NCBI GenBank assembly: GCA_030726725.1
Contig: JANRDC010000004.1
Coordinates: 62,001 to 126,000, forward strand
Length of the DNA stretch: 64,000 bases
Reading direction: 5' to 3'
Source: Flavobacteriaceae bacterium
Lineage (GTDB): Bacteria > Bacteroidota > Bacteroidia > Flavobacteriales > Flavobacteriaceae
Made by a program: the position numbers and the translations under genes
Shown: piece after piece, positions 17,517-26,410 of the stretch
How the letters are laid out: the number at the start of each line of letters is the position of its first letter
How positions within the stretch are numbered: position 1 is the first letter of the stretch
The notes under the pieces: model-generated
Databases searched by the model: none
What the model was told of the DNA's origin: nothing
The model's input: the letters and a program-made list of their open reading frames with translations, nothing else

Positions 17517-18252
17517 GGTTTTCGCTTGAAAATTTTGAGAGTTCATCCATAGAAATTTTGCCTTCGTATAGGGCCTTACCGATGATGGCACCTGAACAGC
17601 CAATGGCATGTATGGCGTATAAATCGTCCATTGTACTCATCCCTCCGCTGGCCACCAAATCTATGGATTGATGGATTTGCCCAGCGGAATTAATCAATCG
17701 CTCATAGAGCTGGGTTGATGGACCACAGAGCATACCGTCTTTTGAAATATCGGTACAAACCACAGTTTTCACTCCTTTTTGCAAATAATCCAACACAAAA
17801 GGAATGAGGGGAATAGCTGAATTTTCCAGCCAACCAGAGACTGCTATTTTTTCATCAAGAGCATCAGCTCCAAGAATAATTCGATCAGCGCCAAAATTTT
17901 CGAGCCAGCGCAAGAAAACATCTGGTTTTTGAACTGCGATACTTCCTCCAGTAACTTGTTTTGCTCCGCTGGAAAAAACAATATCTAGGTCTTGATCCGA
18001 TTTAACACCTCCGCCAAAATCAACTGACAAACTGGTTTTTGAAGTGATGCGTTCAAGCACTTTGTAGTTAACGACCTTGCCGGACTTAGCGCCATCTAAG
18101 TCGACTAAGTGAAGGTATTTAATCCCGTACCCTTCGAAGTACTTTGCTGCATCCAGTGGATCTTTATAATATTCAACCTTGGTGTCATAATCTCCTTTAG
18201 AGAGGCGTACACATGCTCCGTCAATCAGGTCAATAGCTGGGATAATCCTCAT
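17506..18252 (-). CDS. hisA: ProFAR isomerase
   Basis: HisA performs the Amadori rearrangement of ProFAR to PRFAR, the fourth enzyme of the pathway. The (beta-alpha)8 barrel begins [22 protein letters not shown] with the catalytic Asp in PAIDLI; the second half carries [13 protein letters not shown] and [11 protein letters not shown] phosphate-binding loops. It is homologous to the adjacent hisF, as expected from ancient duplication. Length is 248 residues. It overlaps hisH by 4 bases upstream and hisF by 11 bases downstream. Confidence 0.96.
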   Translation of the reverse strand: MRIIPAIDLIDGACVRLSKGDYDTKVEYYKDPLDAAKYFEGYGIKYLHLVDLDGAKSGKVVNYKVLERITSKTSLSVDFGGGVKSDQDLDIVFSSGAKQVTGGSIAVQKPDVFLRWLENFGADRIILGADALDEKIAVSGWLENSAIPLIPFVLDYLQKGVKTVVCTDISKDGMLCGPSTQLYERLINSAGQIHQSIDLVASGGMSTMDDLYAIHAIGCSGAIIGKALYEGKISMDELSKFSSENHVE

Positions 18253-18839
18253 GTAGTCAGGCTTAAAAATTGTTGAAGTATTTGCGCGCCAACCCGGCTA
18301 CTTTTCTCAGGATGAAACTGTGTGCCCCAGAAATTATCTCGATGTAAGGCAGCGCTATAATTCGTTCCATAGGTGGCTACAGCTGCGGTTTGATCGCACA
18401 GAGGCGCATAAAAACTATGCACCATGTACACATAAGGATCCTGGGGAAGGTGCTGAAATAATGGAGCTTTTAAGTCGAATAAACTATTCCATCCCATCTG
18501 AGGGACCTTTAATTGGGTCTTATCAAATTCGACGACATCTACGTCAAAAATACCCAGTCCATCAGTGTTGTTTTCCGCTGAATGACGGCACATGAGTTGC
18601 ATACCCAAACATATACCCAAAACAGGTTGCTTTAATTGAGGAATCAACAGGTCTAGACCTGTTTCTTTGAGTTGACTCATCGCTGAGCCCGCTGCACCTA
18701 CACCAGGAAAAATGACCCGATCAGCCGTGCTTATTTCCGAGGCTTTCTTAGAGAGATGCGCGCGCACACCCAAGCGATCAAAGGCGTGTATGATGCTTTG
18801 AATATTACCGGCACCGTAATCAATGATCACTAAATTCAT
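18249..18839 (-). CDS. hisH: Imidazole glycerol phosphate synthase, glutamine amidotransferase subunit
   Basis: HisH hydrolyses glutamine and channels ammonia to HisF. The class I glutamine amidotransferase signature is complete: the oxyanion strand [11 protein letters not shown], nucleophile Cys in [12 protein letters not shown], and the His-Glu pair in [10 protein letters not shown] near the C-terminus. The N-terminus [16 protein letters not shown] is diagnostic for HisH. Length is 196 residues. It overlaps hisB by 4 bases and hisA by 4 bases, consistent with coupled translation of the two synthase subunits. Confidence 0.97.
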   Translation of the reverse strand: MNLVIIDYGAGNIQSIIHAFDRLGVRAHLSKKASEISTADRVIFPGVGAAGSAMSQLKETGLDLLIPQLKQPVLGICLGMQLMCRHSAENNTDGLGIFDVDVVEFDKTQLKVPQMGWNSLFDLKAPLFQHLPQDPYVYMVHSFYAPLCDQTAAVATYGTNYSAALHRDNFWGTQFHPEKSSRVGAQILQQFLSLTT

Positions 18840-19969
18840 AGGGTTCCTTTGGTTGAGGGTAAAATCATTCGGTCTGGATCACGACGCACAGCCATTTTGA
18901 TTGCCTTGGCCCAAGCTTTAAATATCGCTTCTATCTTGTGGTGCTCATTTTGGCCTTCAGCTTTGATATGCAGATTGGCCTTGGCGCCATCGGTAAAGGA
19001 CTTGAAAAAATGCATAAACATCTCGCAGGGCATTTGGCCGATCATTTCTCTGCGAAATTCAGCCTCCCAAACCAACCAATTTCTTCCGCCAAAATCAATC
19101 GCTACCTGCGCCAAAACATCATCCATGGGCAAGCAAAATCCATAGCGCTCAATACCCAGTTTATTGCCCAATGCCTGATGAAAAGCTTCGCCCAAGGCGA
19201 TCGCTGTATCCTCAATAGTGTGGTGTTCATCAACTTCGAGATCACCCACCACCTCAACAGTCAAATTCATTTGGCCGTGTTTGGCCAGCTGATCAAGCAT
19301 ATGGTCAAAAAAGGCGATACCGGTATTCACTTTAGACACACCTGTTCCATCCAAATCTAAACTGATAAATATATCCGTTTCGTTGGTTTTTCTTCTGTGG
19401 CTTACCCTTCTCGCTCCTGCCTGTAAAAAGGCAAATATTTCCGCCCAAGACTCGGTGCGCAAGGCAATCACTTGTTCGAGTTCCTGGTCTTGGCCCACCT
19501 CGTCACTGCCTAAAGTGTTTCCGCGATCTATATAGATAGCCCGACATCCCAAGTTCTTAGCTAGGGCAACATCGGTTATTCGGTCTCCAATGACAAAAGA
19601 TTCAGCTAAATTCCAGGTGCCGTCCATGTATTGGGTCAACATGCCCACGCCTGGTTTTCGGGTGGGTTTGTTTTCACTGGGCAAACTACCGTCGATACAA
19701 ACCTGCTCAAATGCCACACCTGCACTAGAAAAAGCATCGATAACCATATTTTGAATCGGCCAAAAATCGCTTTCAGGAAAAGAATCCGTACCCAGGCCAT
19801 CTTGGTTAGAAACCATCACCAGGGTGTATTCTTTTAACTGTGCAATTTTGGACATTCCCGTAATAGCACCAGGATAAAAGGAAAGTTTGTGCCATCTATC
19901 GATTTGGGGATCGTCTGCTGGTTCTTGGATCAGCGTACCATCACGGTCAATAAATAATAATTTTTTCAT
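18836..19969 (-). CDS. hisB: Bifunctional histidinol-phosphatase / imidazoleglycerol-phosphate dehydratase
   Basis: Residues ~1-165 form a HAD-family histidinol-phosphate phosphatase with the nucleophile motif FIDRDGTLI and [14 protein letters not shown]. Residues ~175-377 form IGP dehydratase with the metal-binding repeats [27 protein letters not shown] and [15 protein letters not shown]. Fusion of both activities is known from enterobacteria and many Bacteroidota. The start is the ATG at 19967-19969 ([12 protein letters not shown]), not the ORF-track start 33 bases further upstream, which lies in hisC. It follows hisC with a 2-base gap and overlaps hisH by 4 bases. Confidence 0.95.
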   Translation of the reverse strand: MKKLLFIDRDGTLIQEPADDPQIDRWHKLSFYPGAITGMSKIAQLKEYTLVMVSNQDGLGTDSFPESDFWPIQNMVIDAFSSAGVAFEQVCIDGSLPSENKPTRKPGVGMLTQYMDGTWNLAESFVIGDRITDVALAKNLGCRAIYIDRGNTLGSDEVGQDQELEQVIALRTESWAEIFAFLQAGARRVSHRRKTNETDIFISLDLDGTGVSKVNTGIAFFDHMLDQLAKHGQMNLTVEVVGDLEVDEHHTIEDTAIALGEAFHQALGNKLGIERYGFCLPMDDVLAQVAIDFGGRNWLVWEAEFRREMIGQMPCEMFMHFFKSFTDGAKANLHIKAEGQNEHHKIEAIFKAWAKAIKMAVRRDPDRMILPSTKGTL

Positions 19970-19971
19970 CG

Positions 19972-21015
19972 CTAACAATTTTTCATCCAGGCTGTAAGCC
20001 ACTTATTTTCTTGGGGGGTACCTATGGTAATCCTTAAGGTTTCTGAACAATGCATTTGCCCAGATCGATTGCGGACCACCGCGCCCTGATCTTGTAATTG
20101 CCGATAGCGCTTTGCGGCATCATCGACGCGGATCAGTAAGAAATTAGCCTCCGAGTGAAAAACTTCCTTCACCCAAGGCAATGATTTTAACACTGTTTTT
20201 AATCGATCTCTTTCACTGCAGATCAACGCAACTTCACGCGCTACTTGATCGGTATTTTGGAGCCTTTGCACAGCGACCTCCTGAGTTAAACTATTGATGT
20301 TGTAGGGCGGTTTTATTTTTTTCAACAAATCAATCATCGAGGAGTGAGCGAAAAGCATACCCAATCTAATTCCCGCCAAACCATATGCTTTTGAGAAGGT
20401 TTGGCAAATCACCAAGTTTTCATAACGACCCAATGCTGCAATCCAACTGGGGCTATTTGAAAAATCGATATATGCCTCATCCACTACCACAATTCCCTCG
20501 AAAGATTGCAATAAGAATTCAACGGATTCGGGTTCAATCAATTGACCGGATGGATTATTAGGACTACAGACAAATATCATTTTGGTTTGGGGGGTCACCG
20601 CTGCCACAACTGCAGGTGCATTCATCGAAAAATCGGATCGCAGGGGAACCTCAATGCAGGCTACCTCGTTGATTTGGGCCAATACCTGATACATACCGTA
20701 AGTAGGTGGCATGGTGATTACCTGGTCTTTACCTGGAACACAAAACGCACGAAACAACAAATCCAGCACTTCATCACTTCCGTTACCCAACAGAATTTGA
20801 TCTGTAGTCACACCTTTAAGAGGCGCGATGATTGACTTCAAATGTTTTTGGTGAGGATCGGGATATCTATTGTAATCAGTAGGAAATGGATTTTCATTGG
20901 CATCGAGAAACACCAAGGAATCTGGAGTACCTTCAAATTCATCTCTGGCTGAACTGTAGGGTTTTAACTGTAGCACACTGGGCCTGGCCCACGTATTGGG
21001 GTTAAATTTTTTCAT
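19972..21015 (-). CDS. hisC: Histidinol-phosphate aminotransferase
   Basis: This PLP enzyme transaminates imidazole-acetol phosphate to histidinol phosphate. The fold type I features are present: [17 protein letters not shown] near residue 80, [21 protein letters not shown] and the PLP-lysine motif [15 protein letters not shown]. The ORF-track start (TTG at 21027) overlaps the end of hisD; I use the ATG at 21013-21015 ([14 protein letters not shown]), 4 bases after the hisD stop, giving 347 residues. Confidence 0.95.
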   Translation of the reverse strand: MKKFNPNTWARPSVLQLKPYSSARDEFEGTPDSLVFLDANENPFPTDYNRYPDPHQKHLKSIIAPLKGVTTDQILLGNGSDEVLDLLFRAFCVPGKDQVITMPPTYGMYQVLAQINEVACIEVPLRSDFSMNAPAVVAAVTPQTKMIFVCSPNNPSGQLIEPESVEFLLQSFEGIVVVDEAYIDFSNSPSWIAALGRYENLVICQTFSKAYGLAGIRLGMLFAHSSMIDLLKKIKPPYNINSLTQEVAVQRLQNTDQVAREVALICSERDRLKTVLKSLPWVKEVFHSEANFLLIRVDDAAKRYRQLQDQGAVVRNRSGQMHCSETLRITIGTPQENKWLTAWMKNC

Positions 21016-21019
21016 CGAT

Positions 21020-22303
21020 TTAGTCAAGTGTCATCAATCGTTTAGTAACCGCTTGTTTGTGCGCCTCAAGACCTTCAGCTTCAGCCATCAAGGCTACTGC
21101 TGGACCGATAACTTGGAGACCTTGGGGTTTAATTTCTTGAAAAGTAATCTGTTTTTGAAAGCTATCTAGGTGAACTCCGCTGTACTGTTTGGCATAACCA
21201 TTAGTAGGTAGGGTATGGTTTGTCCCAGAGGCATAGTCTCCTGCACTTTCAGGCGTGTAATGTCCGATAAACACCGAGCCTGCATTCTGAACTGAATTCA
21301 CAAAGAAATCTGGTTGGTCCATCGCGATAATGTAGTGTTCCGGAGCGTATAAGTTGATCCAATCAGCAGCATCTGCGGTTGAGCTAAATTGGACCATTAA
21401 ACTGTTTTCCAAGGCTTTAAGCGCGATTTCCTTTCTAGGTAACTCCACTACTTGTGCTTGGAGCTCAGCGTTGACCAGCGACAACATATCGGGATCTAAA
21501 CTCACCAAAACAACCTGGCTATCAGGACCGTGTTCAGCCTGACTGAGCAAATCTGCAGCCACAAAAGAGGGCTGCGCTGTGTGGTCGCACAACACCAATA
21601 ACTCGCTGGGGCCAGCAGGCATATCAATAGATACGCCAAATTGTTGCGCATACTGCTTGGCTGCAGTGACATATTGATTTCCAGGCCCAAAAATTTTATA
21701 AACTGCAGGTACAGAAGCTGTACCCAAAGTCATGGCTGCTATAGCTTGTATACCGCCCAACTTAAATATTTTCGTCACCCCACACAACTGAGCAGTGTAC
21801 AAAACCGCCGGATGAACTGAGCCATTGGATTGGGCAGGAGTACACATAACCACCTCTTGACAACCAGCTATTTGAGCCGGTACAGCCAACATCAGTATGG
21901 TTGAAAAAAGCGGTGCGCTTCCTCCTGGAATATACAATCCCACTTTCTGAATCGGTTTCTTTTCCTGCCAACACAATACCCCAGGGGTGCGTTCCACAGA
22001 TACGCGTTGGGTGATCTGTGCCCGGTGAAAAGCCTCAATCTGGTCTTTAGCTAAACAAATCGCCTGTTTCAATTCATCAGACACTTGCGCAATACCTTCT
22101 TGTACTTCTTGAGATGACACCGCTACATCGCTCAGTTCAACTCGGTCAAACTTTTGGGTGTATTCGATTAATGCACTGTCGCCACGGGCGCTAACCTGCT
22201 CAAAAACCTCAGAAACTAGGGACATGAGTGGTTGGTAATCCAGTGCAGGTCTGGAGCACAAAGAGCTCCAAGTTGATGGTTCAGGATTTTTGTATGTACG
22301 CAT
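21020..22303 (-). CDS. hisD: Histidinol dehydrogenase
   Basis: HisD performs two successive NAD-dependent oxidations of histidinol to histidine. I see GVLCWQEKKPIQKVGLYIPGGSAPLFSTILMLAVPA (the GLYIPGG signature), KLGGIQAIAAMTLGT, FGPGNQYVTAAK, the zinc-binding segment around QAEHGPDSQ and the C-terminal YAPEHYIIAM. The true start is the ATG at 22301-22303 (MRTYKNPEPSTW); the ORF-track version adds 22 residues that lie in hisG. Length is 427 residues. It begins 1 base after the hisG stop. Confidence 0.96.
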   Translation of the reverse strand: MRTYKNPEPSTWSSLCSRPALDYQPLMSLVSEVFEQVSARGDSALIEYTQKFDRVELSDVAVSSQEVQEGIAQVSDELKQAICLAKDQIEAFHRAQITQRVSVERTPGVLCWQEKKPIQKVGLYIPGGSAPLFSTILMLAVPAQIAGCQEVVMCTPAQSNGSVHPAVLYTAQLCGVTKIFKLGGIQAIAAMTLGTASVPAVYKIFGPGNQYVTAAKQYAQQFGVSIDMPAGPSELLVLCDHTAQPSFVAADLLSQAEHGPDSQVVLVSLDPDMLSLVNAELQAQVVELPRKEIALKALENSLMVQFSSTADAADWINLYAPEHYIIAMDQPDFFVNSVQNAGSVFIGHYTPESAGDYASGTNHTLPTNGYAKQYSGVHLDSFQKQITFQEIKPQGLQVIGPAVALMAEAEGLEAHKQAVTKRLMTLD

Positions 22304-22304
22304 C

Positions 22305-23165
22305 TTATAAAAACATTTTTTCAATAGGAATGACCAAAATACCTTCAGCTCCAGCTGCTTTAAGCGCATCGATTACCTCCCAATAGCTATCTTGATCAAT
22401 CACAGAGTGAACTGAACTCCAACCGGGTTCTGCCAATGGCAAAACAGTAGGGCTTTTCATTCCTGGCAAGAGTCGAGCGATCTCTGCTATCTTATCGTTG
22501 GGTGCATTTAAGAGTACATATCGCGCACTTCGCCCTTTTAAAACTGCTCTGATTCGGGTGCGCAGTACCTCAATCGTTTGGGTAACTTCTGGGTTAATTT
22601 GAGGGCTAACCACCAAAACAGCCTCACTGTGCAACAGGGTTTCAACAGGTTTTAAATTGTTTTTAAACAACGTACTCCCACTGGAAACTATATCGCAAAT
22701 ACTGTCCGACAGCCCAATATTTGGCGCAATTTCAACTGAGCCATTGATGATGTGCAATTCAGCTTGAATCTGATTTTTTTCTAAAAAACGCTGAACAGTG
22801 TTTGGGTAAGAGGTAGCGATCTTTTGTCCCTGAAAATCAGCAATTCCGTGATAAGGTTTGTCTTTTGGGATCGCCAGGCAAACTTTACATCTAGAAAATC
22901 CAAGTTTCTCCACTACCGCTAGGTCAGGAGCCTTCTCCACCAATAGATTATCCCCGATGATGGCAGCATCTACTACCCCATCTTTCAGATATTGAGGAAT
23001 ATCTCCATTGCGCAAAAAGAATACTTCAAGGTCGAAATTTCTGGCAGACGCTTTCAACTGATCGGAACCATTATCAATTGAAATACCGCAATCTCTCAAG
23101 AGTTGCATGGAGTCTTCATGTAAACGACCGCTCTTTTGGAGCGCCAATCTCATAGTTTTTTTCAT
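22305..23165 (-). CDS. hisG: ATP phosphoribosyltransferase, long form
   Basis: HisG condenses ATP and PRPP in the first committed step of histidine synthesis. The 286-residue product is the long form: a catalytic region (MRLALQKSGRLHEDSMQLL, VVEKLGFSRCKVCLAI, the PRPP loop DIVSSGSTLFKNNL) followed by the ~75-residue C-terminal regulatory domain that binds histidine for feedback inhibition (PTVLPLAEPGWSSVHSVI). No HisZ is therefore needed. I use the ATG at 23163-23165; the listed TTG is two codons upstream. The ATG lies 14 bases after the attenuator hairpin, so expression is set both by attenuation and by feedback. Confidence 0.96.
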   Translation of the reverse strand: MKKTMRLALQKSGRLHEDSMQLLRDCGISIDNGSDQLKASARNFDLEVFFLRNGDIPQYLKDGVVDAAIIGDNLLVEKAPDLAVVEKLGFSRCKVCLAIPKDKPYHGIADFQGQKIATSYPNTVQRFLEKNQIQAELHIINGSVEIAPNIGLSDSICDIVSSGSTLFKNNLKPVETLLHSEAVLVVSPQINPEVTQTIEVLRTRIRAVLKGRSARYVLLNAPNDKIAEIARLLPGMKSPTVLPLAEPGWSSVHSVIDQDSYWEVIDALKAAGAEGILVIPIEKMFL

Positions 23166-23179
23166 GATCAAAAATTAAA

Positions 23180-23207
23180 AAACCCGCTTGATTGCTCAAA
23201 CGGGTTT
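23180..23207 (-). terminator. his attenuator terminator hairpin (3:4)
   Basis: On the minus strand AAACCCGTTTGA and TCAAGCGGGTTT form a 12-bp stem with one G-U pair, capped by a GCAA (GNRA) tetraloop and followed by a T-rich stretch (TTTAATTTTTG). It lies between the leader peptide stop and hisG. Confidence 0.85.
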
Positions 23208-23229
23208 GGTATTGGTACACAGCCATACA

Positions 23230-23283
23230 CTACCTCGTTTGAAGCAGAATTGTTGTATGGTGGTGGTGTTGTTTAAAATTCAT
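23230..23283 (-). CDS. hisL: his operon leader peptide
   Basis: A 17-codon ORF too short for the ORF track encodes MNFKQHHHHTTILLQTR. Four consecutive His codons (CAC CAC CAC CAT, codons 6-9) are the histidine sensor; in a random 17-residue peptide this run would be very unlikely. It ends with TAG one base before strand 2 of the attenuator. The ATG lies only 4 bases after the -7 box TACTTTTG (23288-23295), so the leader mRNA may be leaderless or carry only a few 5' bases. The peptide itself probably has no function after synthesis. Confidence 0.85.
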   Translation of the reverse strand: MNFKQHHHHTTILLQTR

Positions 23284-23287
23284 GATG

Positions 23288-23295
23288 CAAAAGTA
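23288..23295 (-). promoter_or_regulatory. -7 box of the his operon promoter
   Basis: The minus strand reads TACTTTTG, a perfect TAnnTTTG match. It lies 4 bases upstream of the hisL ATG. No clear TTG is found at the -33 position. Confidence 0.6.
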
Positions 23296-23361
23296 AACAA
23301 TAACTTGATGATAAAAAGCCTAAAATAAATTTATCACAAAAACTTTATCTCAAGTGAATCC

Positions 23362-24177
23362 TTATTGGTTACCCAAAATAATGGGCAAACCTTTATCTCC
23401 AGAGCCAATGACGATCACTTTTGCATTTTGGGACTCAGATAGTTTAATCGTAGCCTCTATACCCTTATCCTGTAAAATTTTATCTGTGATCGAAGCACTG
23501 AGTATTCTGTTCGCATCTGCTTTACCTTGCGCATCAATGATTCGTTTTTCCGCTTCTTTTTGAGCAGTGACTAATCTAAATTCATACTCTAAGGATTCTT
23601 GTTCTTGCTTCAATTTGCGCTCAATAGCTTCTTTAATCGAAGTAGGTAAGGTTACATCGCGGACTAAAATTTCATTCAATTGAACATATTGGTTGTCCAC
23701 AATTTTTTTGGTCTCCTCAAAAATCTCTGTCTGAATAACATCCCTTTTGCTGGAATACAATTGCTCTGGCGTGTATCTACCCACTACTGAACGAGCTGCA
23801 GACCGGATGGCAGGCATCAACACGCGTTCTACGTACTGCTCACCTTTTTCTTGATGCAATTTCCCTAAAAACTCGTATTTAGGCACAAACCAAGCAGAGG
23901 CATCCAACTTGATTTCCAAACCATTGGAGGAAAGCACCTGCATTTTCTCAAAAAGTTCCTGTTGTCTGACCTCGTAAATAAATACTTTGTTCCATGGAGC
24001 AACTAAGTGAAAGCCTTCGCCTAATGCGGGTTCATCTGTGACTACACCGCCATCAAATGTTCTGTACAAGACACCCGCTTTACCAGAACCGATGGTTATG
24101 GCTGATTTTGCAAGAATGATAATCAATAATACCACCCCAAAAATGGTGGGCAAAGCAATTTTAGGCATCTTTTCCAT
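23362..24177 (-). CDS. Prohibitin/SPFH-family membrane protein
   Basis: The 271-residue protein has one N-terminal membrane anchor (IALPTIFGVVLLIIILAKSA, residues ~6-25) followed by an SPFH/band-7 domain: GKAGVLYRTFDGGVVTDEPALGEGFHLVAPW, RDVTLPTSIKEAIERKLKQEQESLEYEF and a coiled-coil region (KEAEKRIIDAQGKADANRILSAS, seen in pieces). The sequence is closest to prohibitins, which form large ring-like membrane assemblies that scaffold proteases in other systems; the partner here is unknown. It follows fabG by 11 bases on the same strand, so it is probably the last gene of the lpxD-to-fabG operon, just before the separately regulated his operon. Confidence 0.9.
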   Translation of the reverse strand: MEKMPKIALPTIFGVVLLIIILAKSAITIGSGKAGVLYRTFDGGVVTDEPALGEGFHLVAPWNKVFIYEVRQQELFEKMQVLSSNGLEIKLDASAWFVPKYEFLGKLHQEKGEQYVERVLMPAIRSAARSVVGRYTPEQLYSSKRDVIQTEIFEETKKIVDNQYVQLNEILVRDVTLPTSIKEAIERKLKQEQESLEYEFRLVTAQKEAEKRIIDAQGKADANRILSASITDKILQDKGIEATIKLSESQNAKVIVIGSGDKGLPIILGNQ

Positions 24178-24188
24178 AGTTTATTTAT

Positions 24189-24935
24189 TTAAGTTAACAT
24201 TCCTCCATCTACATGAAGCACCTGTCCGGTGACATAGCTCGATAAATCGCTGGCTAGATACACACAAGCATTGGCCACGTCTTCAGGGCTTCCTCCCCTT
24301 TTAAGCGGAATTCCTTCACGCCAAGATTGAACTACTTTTTCATCCAACTTAGCGGTCATTTCTGTTTCAATAAACCCAGGAGCAATCGCGTTACACCGGA
24401 TGTTTCTAGATCCCAGTTCGAGGGCAATCGATTTGGTAAAACCTATCATTCCCGCTTTAGAAGCCGCGTAGTTGGCTTGTCCCGCATTTCCTTTAACCCC
24501 CACAACACTGCTCATATTGATGATAGACCCAGAGCGTTGCTTCAAAAAATATTTTTGAATCGCTTTGGTCATATTGAACACGGATTTTAGATTGGTTTCA
24601 ATCACCTGATCAAAGTCTTGTTCGCTCATGCGCATCAACAGGTTATCTTTGGTGATTCCAGCATTATTGACCAATATGTCCACCTGTCCAAAATCTGCAA
24701 CCACTTGATCAACAAGCACTTGAGCTTCTTCAAATGAACCAGCATTGCTCTTGTAGGCCTTGGCCTTGACGCCTAATGACGTCAGTTCCTCAGCTAATGC
24801 AAGCGCGGGCGCTTCACTGCTGCTGTAGGTAAAAGCAACATGGGCCCCGTGTTGGGCAAAAACAGAGGCGATACCGGCGCCAATCCCACGACTGGCTCCC
24901 GTGATAATGGCCACTTTATTTTCGAGTAACTTCAT
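24189..24935 (-). CDS. fabG: 3-oxoacyl-[acyl-carrier-protein] reductase
   Basis: FabG reduces 3-ketoacyl-ACP with NADPH in fatty acid elongation. The short-chain dehydrogenase signature is complete: TGASRGIG cofactor loop, NNAGIT, the catalytic Ser in INMSSVVGVKGNAGQANYAASKAG with YxxxK, and the FabG-type C-terminus YVTGQVLHVDGGM. The 248-residue length is standard. Its location downstream of lpx genes and sucD fits a lipid-synthesis cluster. Confidence 0.92.
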   Translation of the reverse strand: MKLLENKVAIITGASRGIGAGIASVFAQHGAHVAFTYSSSEAPALALAEELTSLGVKAKAYKSNAGSFEEAQVLVDQVVADFGQVDILVNNAGITKDNLLMRMSEQDFDQVIETNLKSVFNMTKAIQKYFLKQRSGSIINMSSVVGVKGNAGQANYAASKAGMIGFTKSIALELGSRNIRCNAIAPGFIETEMTAKLDEKVVQSWREGIPLKRGGSPEDVANACVYLASDLSSYVTGQVLHVDGGMLT

Positions 24936-24944
24936 AGTTATTAA

Positions 24945-25817
24945 TTATCCGAGTACTTCTTTTACTTTTTTTCCGATTTCTGCAGGTGAATCCACCACGT
25001 GAATCCCACAGGAACGCATGATGCGTTTTTTGGCTTGAGCTGTATCATCACTACCCCCTACAATCGCTCCAGCATGACCCATTGTTCTACCTGCAGGAGC
25101 AGTTTCTCCAGCAATAAATCCGATGACAGGTTTAGTACTGCCGCTATTCTGGTACCAATGTGCCGCGTCTGCTTCTAGTTGACCACCGATTTCTCCAATC
25201 ATCACCACAGCGTGTGTGTCAGGATCCTCAATCAATAATTGCAGGGCTTGCTTGGTCGTGGTACCAATAATTGGATCACCTCCAATACCAATGGCTGTAG
25301 TGATCCCCAATCCTTGACGAACCACTTGATCTGCAGCTTCGTAAGTGAGTGTTCCTGATTTAGACACAATACCAACATGTCCTTTTTTAAATACAAAACC
25401 TGGCATAATGCCCACTTTAGCCTCTTCTGGAGTAATTACCCCTGGACAGTTTGGACCGATCAATGTGCAGTCTTTGCCTTTTAAATATTGATTTACTTGA
25501 ACCATATCCGCCACTGGAATACCTTCGGTGATGGCAATAATCACTTTGATTCCTGCCTCAGCTGCTTCCATAATAGCATCTGCGGCAAATGCGGGCGGTA
25601 CGAAAATAATGGAGGTATTGGCCCCCACTTCGCGCACTGCATCTGCTACGGTATTAAATACTGGCTTGCCTAAATGCTCCTGCCCTCCTTTTCCTGGGGT
25701 TACTCCACCGACAACCTGAGTGCCATAGGCAATCATTTGTTCTGCGTGAAAACTTCCTTCACTGCCCGTAAATCCTTGAACAATAACTTTTGAATCTTTA
25801 TTGACTAATACACTCAT
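24945..25817 (-). CDS. sucD: Succinyl-CoA synthetase (ADP-forming), alpha subunit
   Basis: SucD carries the active-site phosphohistidine of the TCA-cycle enzyme that interconverts succinyl-CoA and succinate with NTP formation. Visible are the CoA-binding N-terminus (VIVQGFTGSEGSFHAEQMIAYGTQVVGGVTPGKGG), GPNCPGVITPEEAKVGIMPGF and the phosphohistidine motif GRTMGHAGAIVGG. Length is 290 residues. The beta subunit gene sucC is not adjacent; a separate location is common in Bacteroidota. It lies between efp and fabG, 9 bases before fabG. Confidence 0.96.
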   Translation of the reverse strand: MSVLVNKDSKVIVQGFTGSEGSFHAEQMIAYGTQVVGGVTPGKGGQEHLGKPVFNTVADAVREVGANTSIIFVPPAFAADAIMEAAEAGIKVIIAITEGIPVADMVQVNQYLKGKDCTLIGPNCPGVITPEEAKVGIMPGFVFKKGHVGIVSKSGTLTYEAADQVVRQGLGITTAIGIGGDPIIGTTTKQALQLLIEDPDTHAVVMIGEIGGQLEADAAHWYQNSGSTKPVIGFIAGETAPAGRTMGHAGAIVGGSDDTAQAKKRIMRSCGIHVVDSPAEIGKKVKEVLG

Positions 25818-25838
25818 GGTGATAAAATTACTTGATGA

Positions 25839-26405
25839 TTATTTGGTGATGCGCTCCATATACGCACCTTTTTCAGTATCGATTTTTACTTTGTCACCCA
25901 CCTCGATAAACAAGGGCACCTGAATAGACGCTCCTGTTTCAACGGTAGCTGGCTTAGAAGCATTGGTCGCCGTATTGCCTTTAATTCCAGGCTCGGTATA
26001 TGTGACTTCTAAAATAACAGATGCAGGCATTTCCACCGATAGTGGCATGTTGTCCTCCGCATTAAACATCACTTTGCAGATATCTCCTTCTTTGAGAAAT
26101 TCTGGGGCATCCAGCGTAGATGAAGCCAATTCAATTTGGTTGTAATCATCCACGTTCATAAAGTGAAACTTATCACCCTCTGGATACAAGAACTGATAAT
26201 TTCTGGTTTCTACACGTACATCCTCGATTTTATGACCCGCGGAAAATGTATTGTCCAATACTTTTCCGTTGGTGATGCTGCGCAATTTGGTGCGCACAAA
26301 CGCTGGTCCTTTACCTGGTTTTACGTGTAAAAATTCAATGATTTTGTAGATATCGTTGTTAAAACGAATACACAAACCTTTTCGAATGTCTGAAGTTGAT
26401 GCCAT
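25839..26405 (-). CDS. efp: Elongation factor P
   Basis: EF-P relieves ribosome stalling at polyproline sequences. The 188-residue product has the three OB/KOW-like domains of the family: IRKGLCIRFNNDIYKIIEFLHVKPGKGPAFVRTKLRS (with the tip KPGKGPA that bears the modifiable Lys), a middle domain (GDKFHFMNVDDYNQIEL) and the C-terminal GNTATNASKPATVETGASIQVPLFIEVGDKVKIDT motif. No modification enzyme gene is nearby. It follows lpxA by 5 bases on the same strand. Confidence 0.96.
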   Translation of the reverse strand: MASTSDIRKGLCIRFNNDIYKIIEFLHVKPGKGPAFVRTKLRSITNGKVLDNTFSAGHKIEDVRVETRNYQFLYPEGDKFHFMNVDDYNQIELASSTLDAPEFLKEGDICKVMFNAEDNMPLSVEMPASVILEVTYTEPGIKGNTATNASKPATVETGASIQVPLFIEVGDKVKIDTEKGAYMERITK

Positions 26406-26410
26406 AAATA

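Larger units (their letters stand above)
23180..23283 (-). promoter_or_regulatory. Histidine operon attenuator leader
   Basis: All three classical stems are visible in the transcript. Stem 1:2 pairs CCATACA (last His codons and following Thr, 23254-23260) with TGTATGG (23223-23229). Stem 2:3 (antiterminator) pairs CAAACG-A-GGT (from 23241 downward) with ACC-CGTTTG and, after a 3x3 internal loop, GTATGG with CCAATAC (one bulge). Stem 3:4 is the terminator at 23180-23207. A ribosome stalled on the His codons would cover strand 1, free strand 2 for the antiterminator, and allow transcription of hisG; with abundant charged tRNA-His the terminator forms. The mechanism is inferred from pairing plus the known logic of his and trp attenuators. 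Confidence 0.85.
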
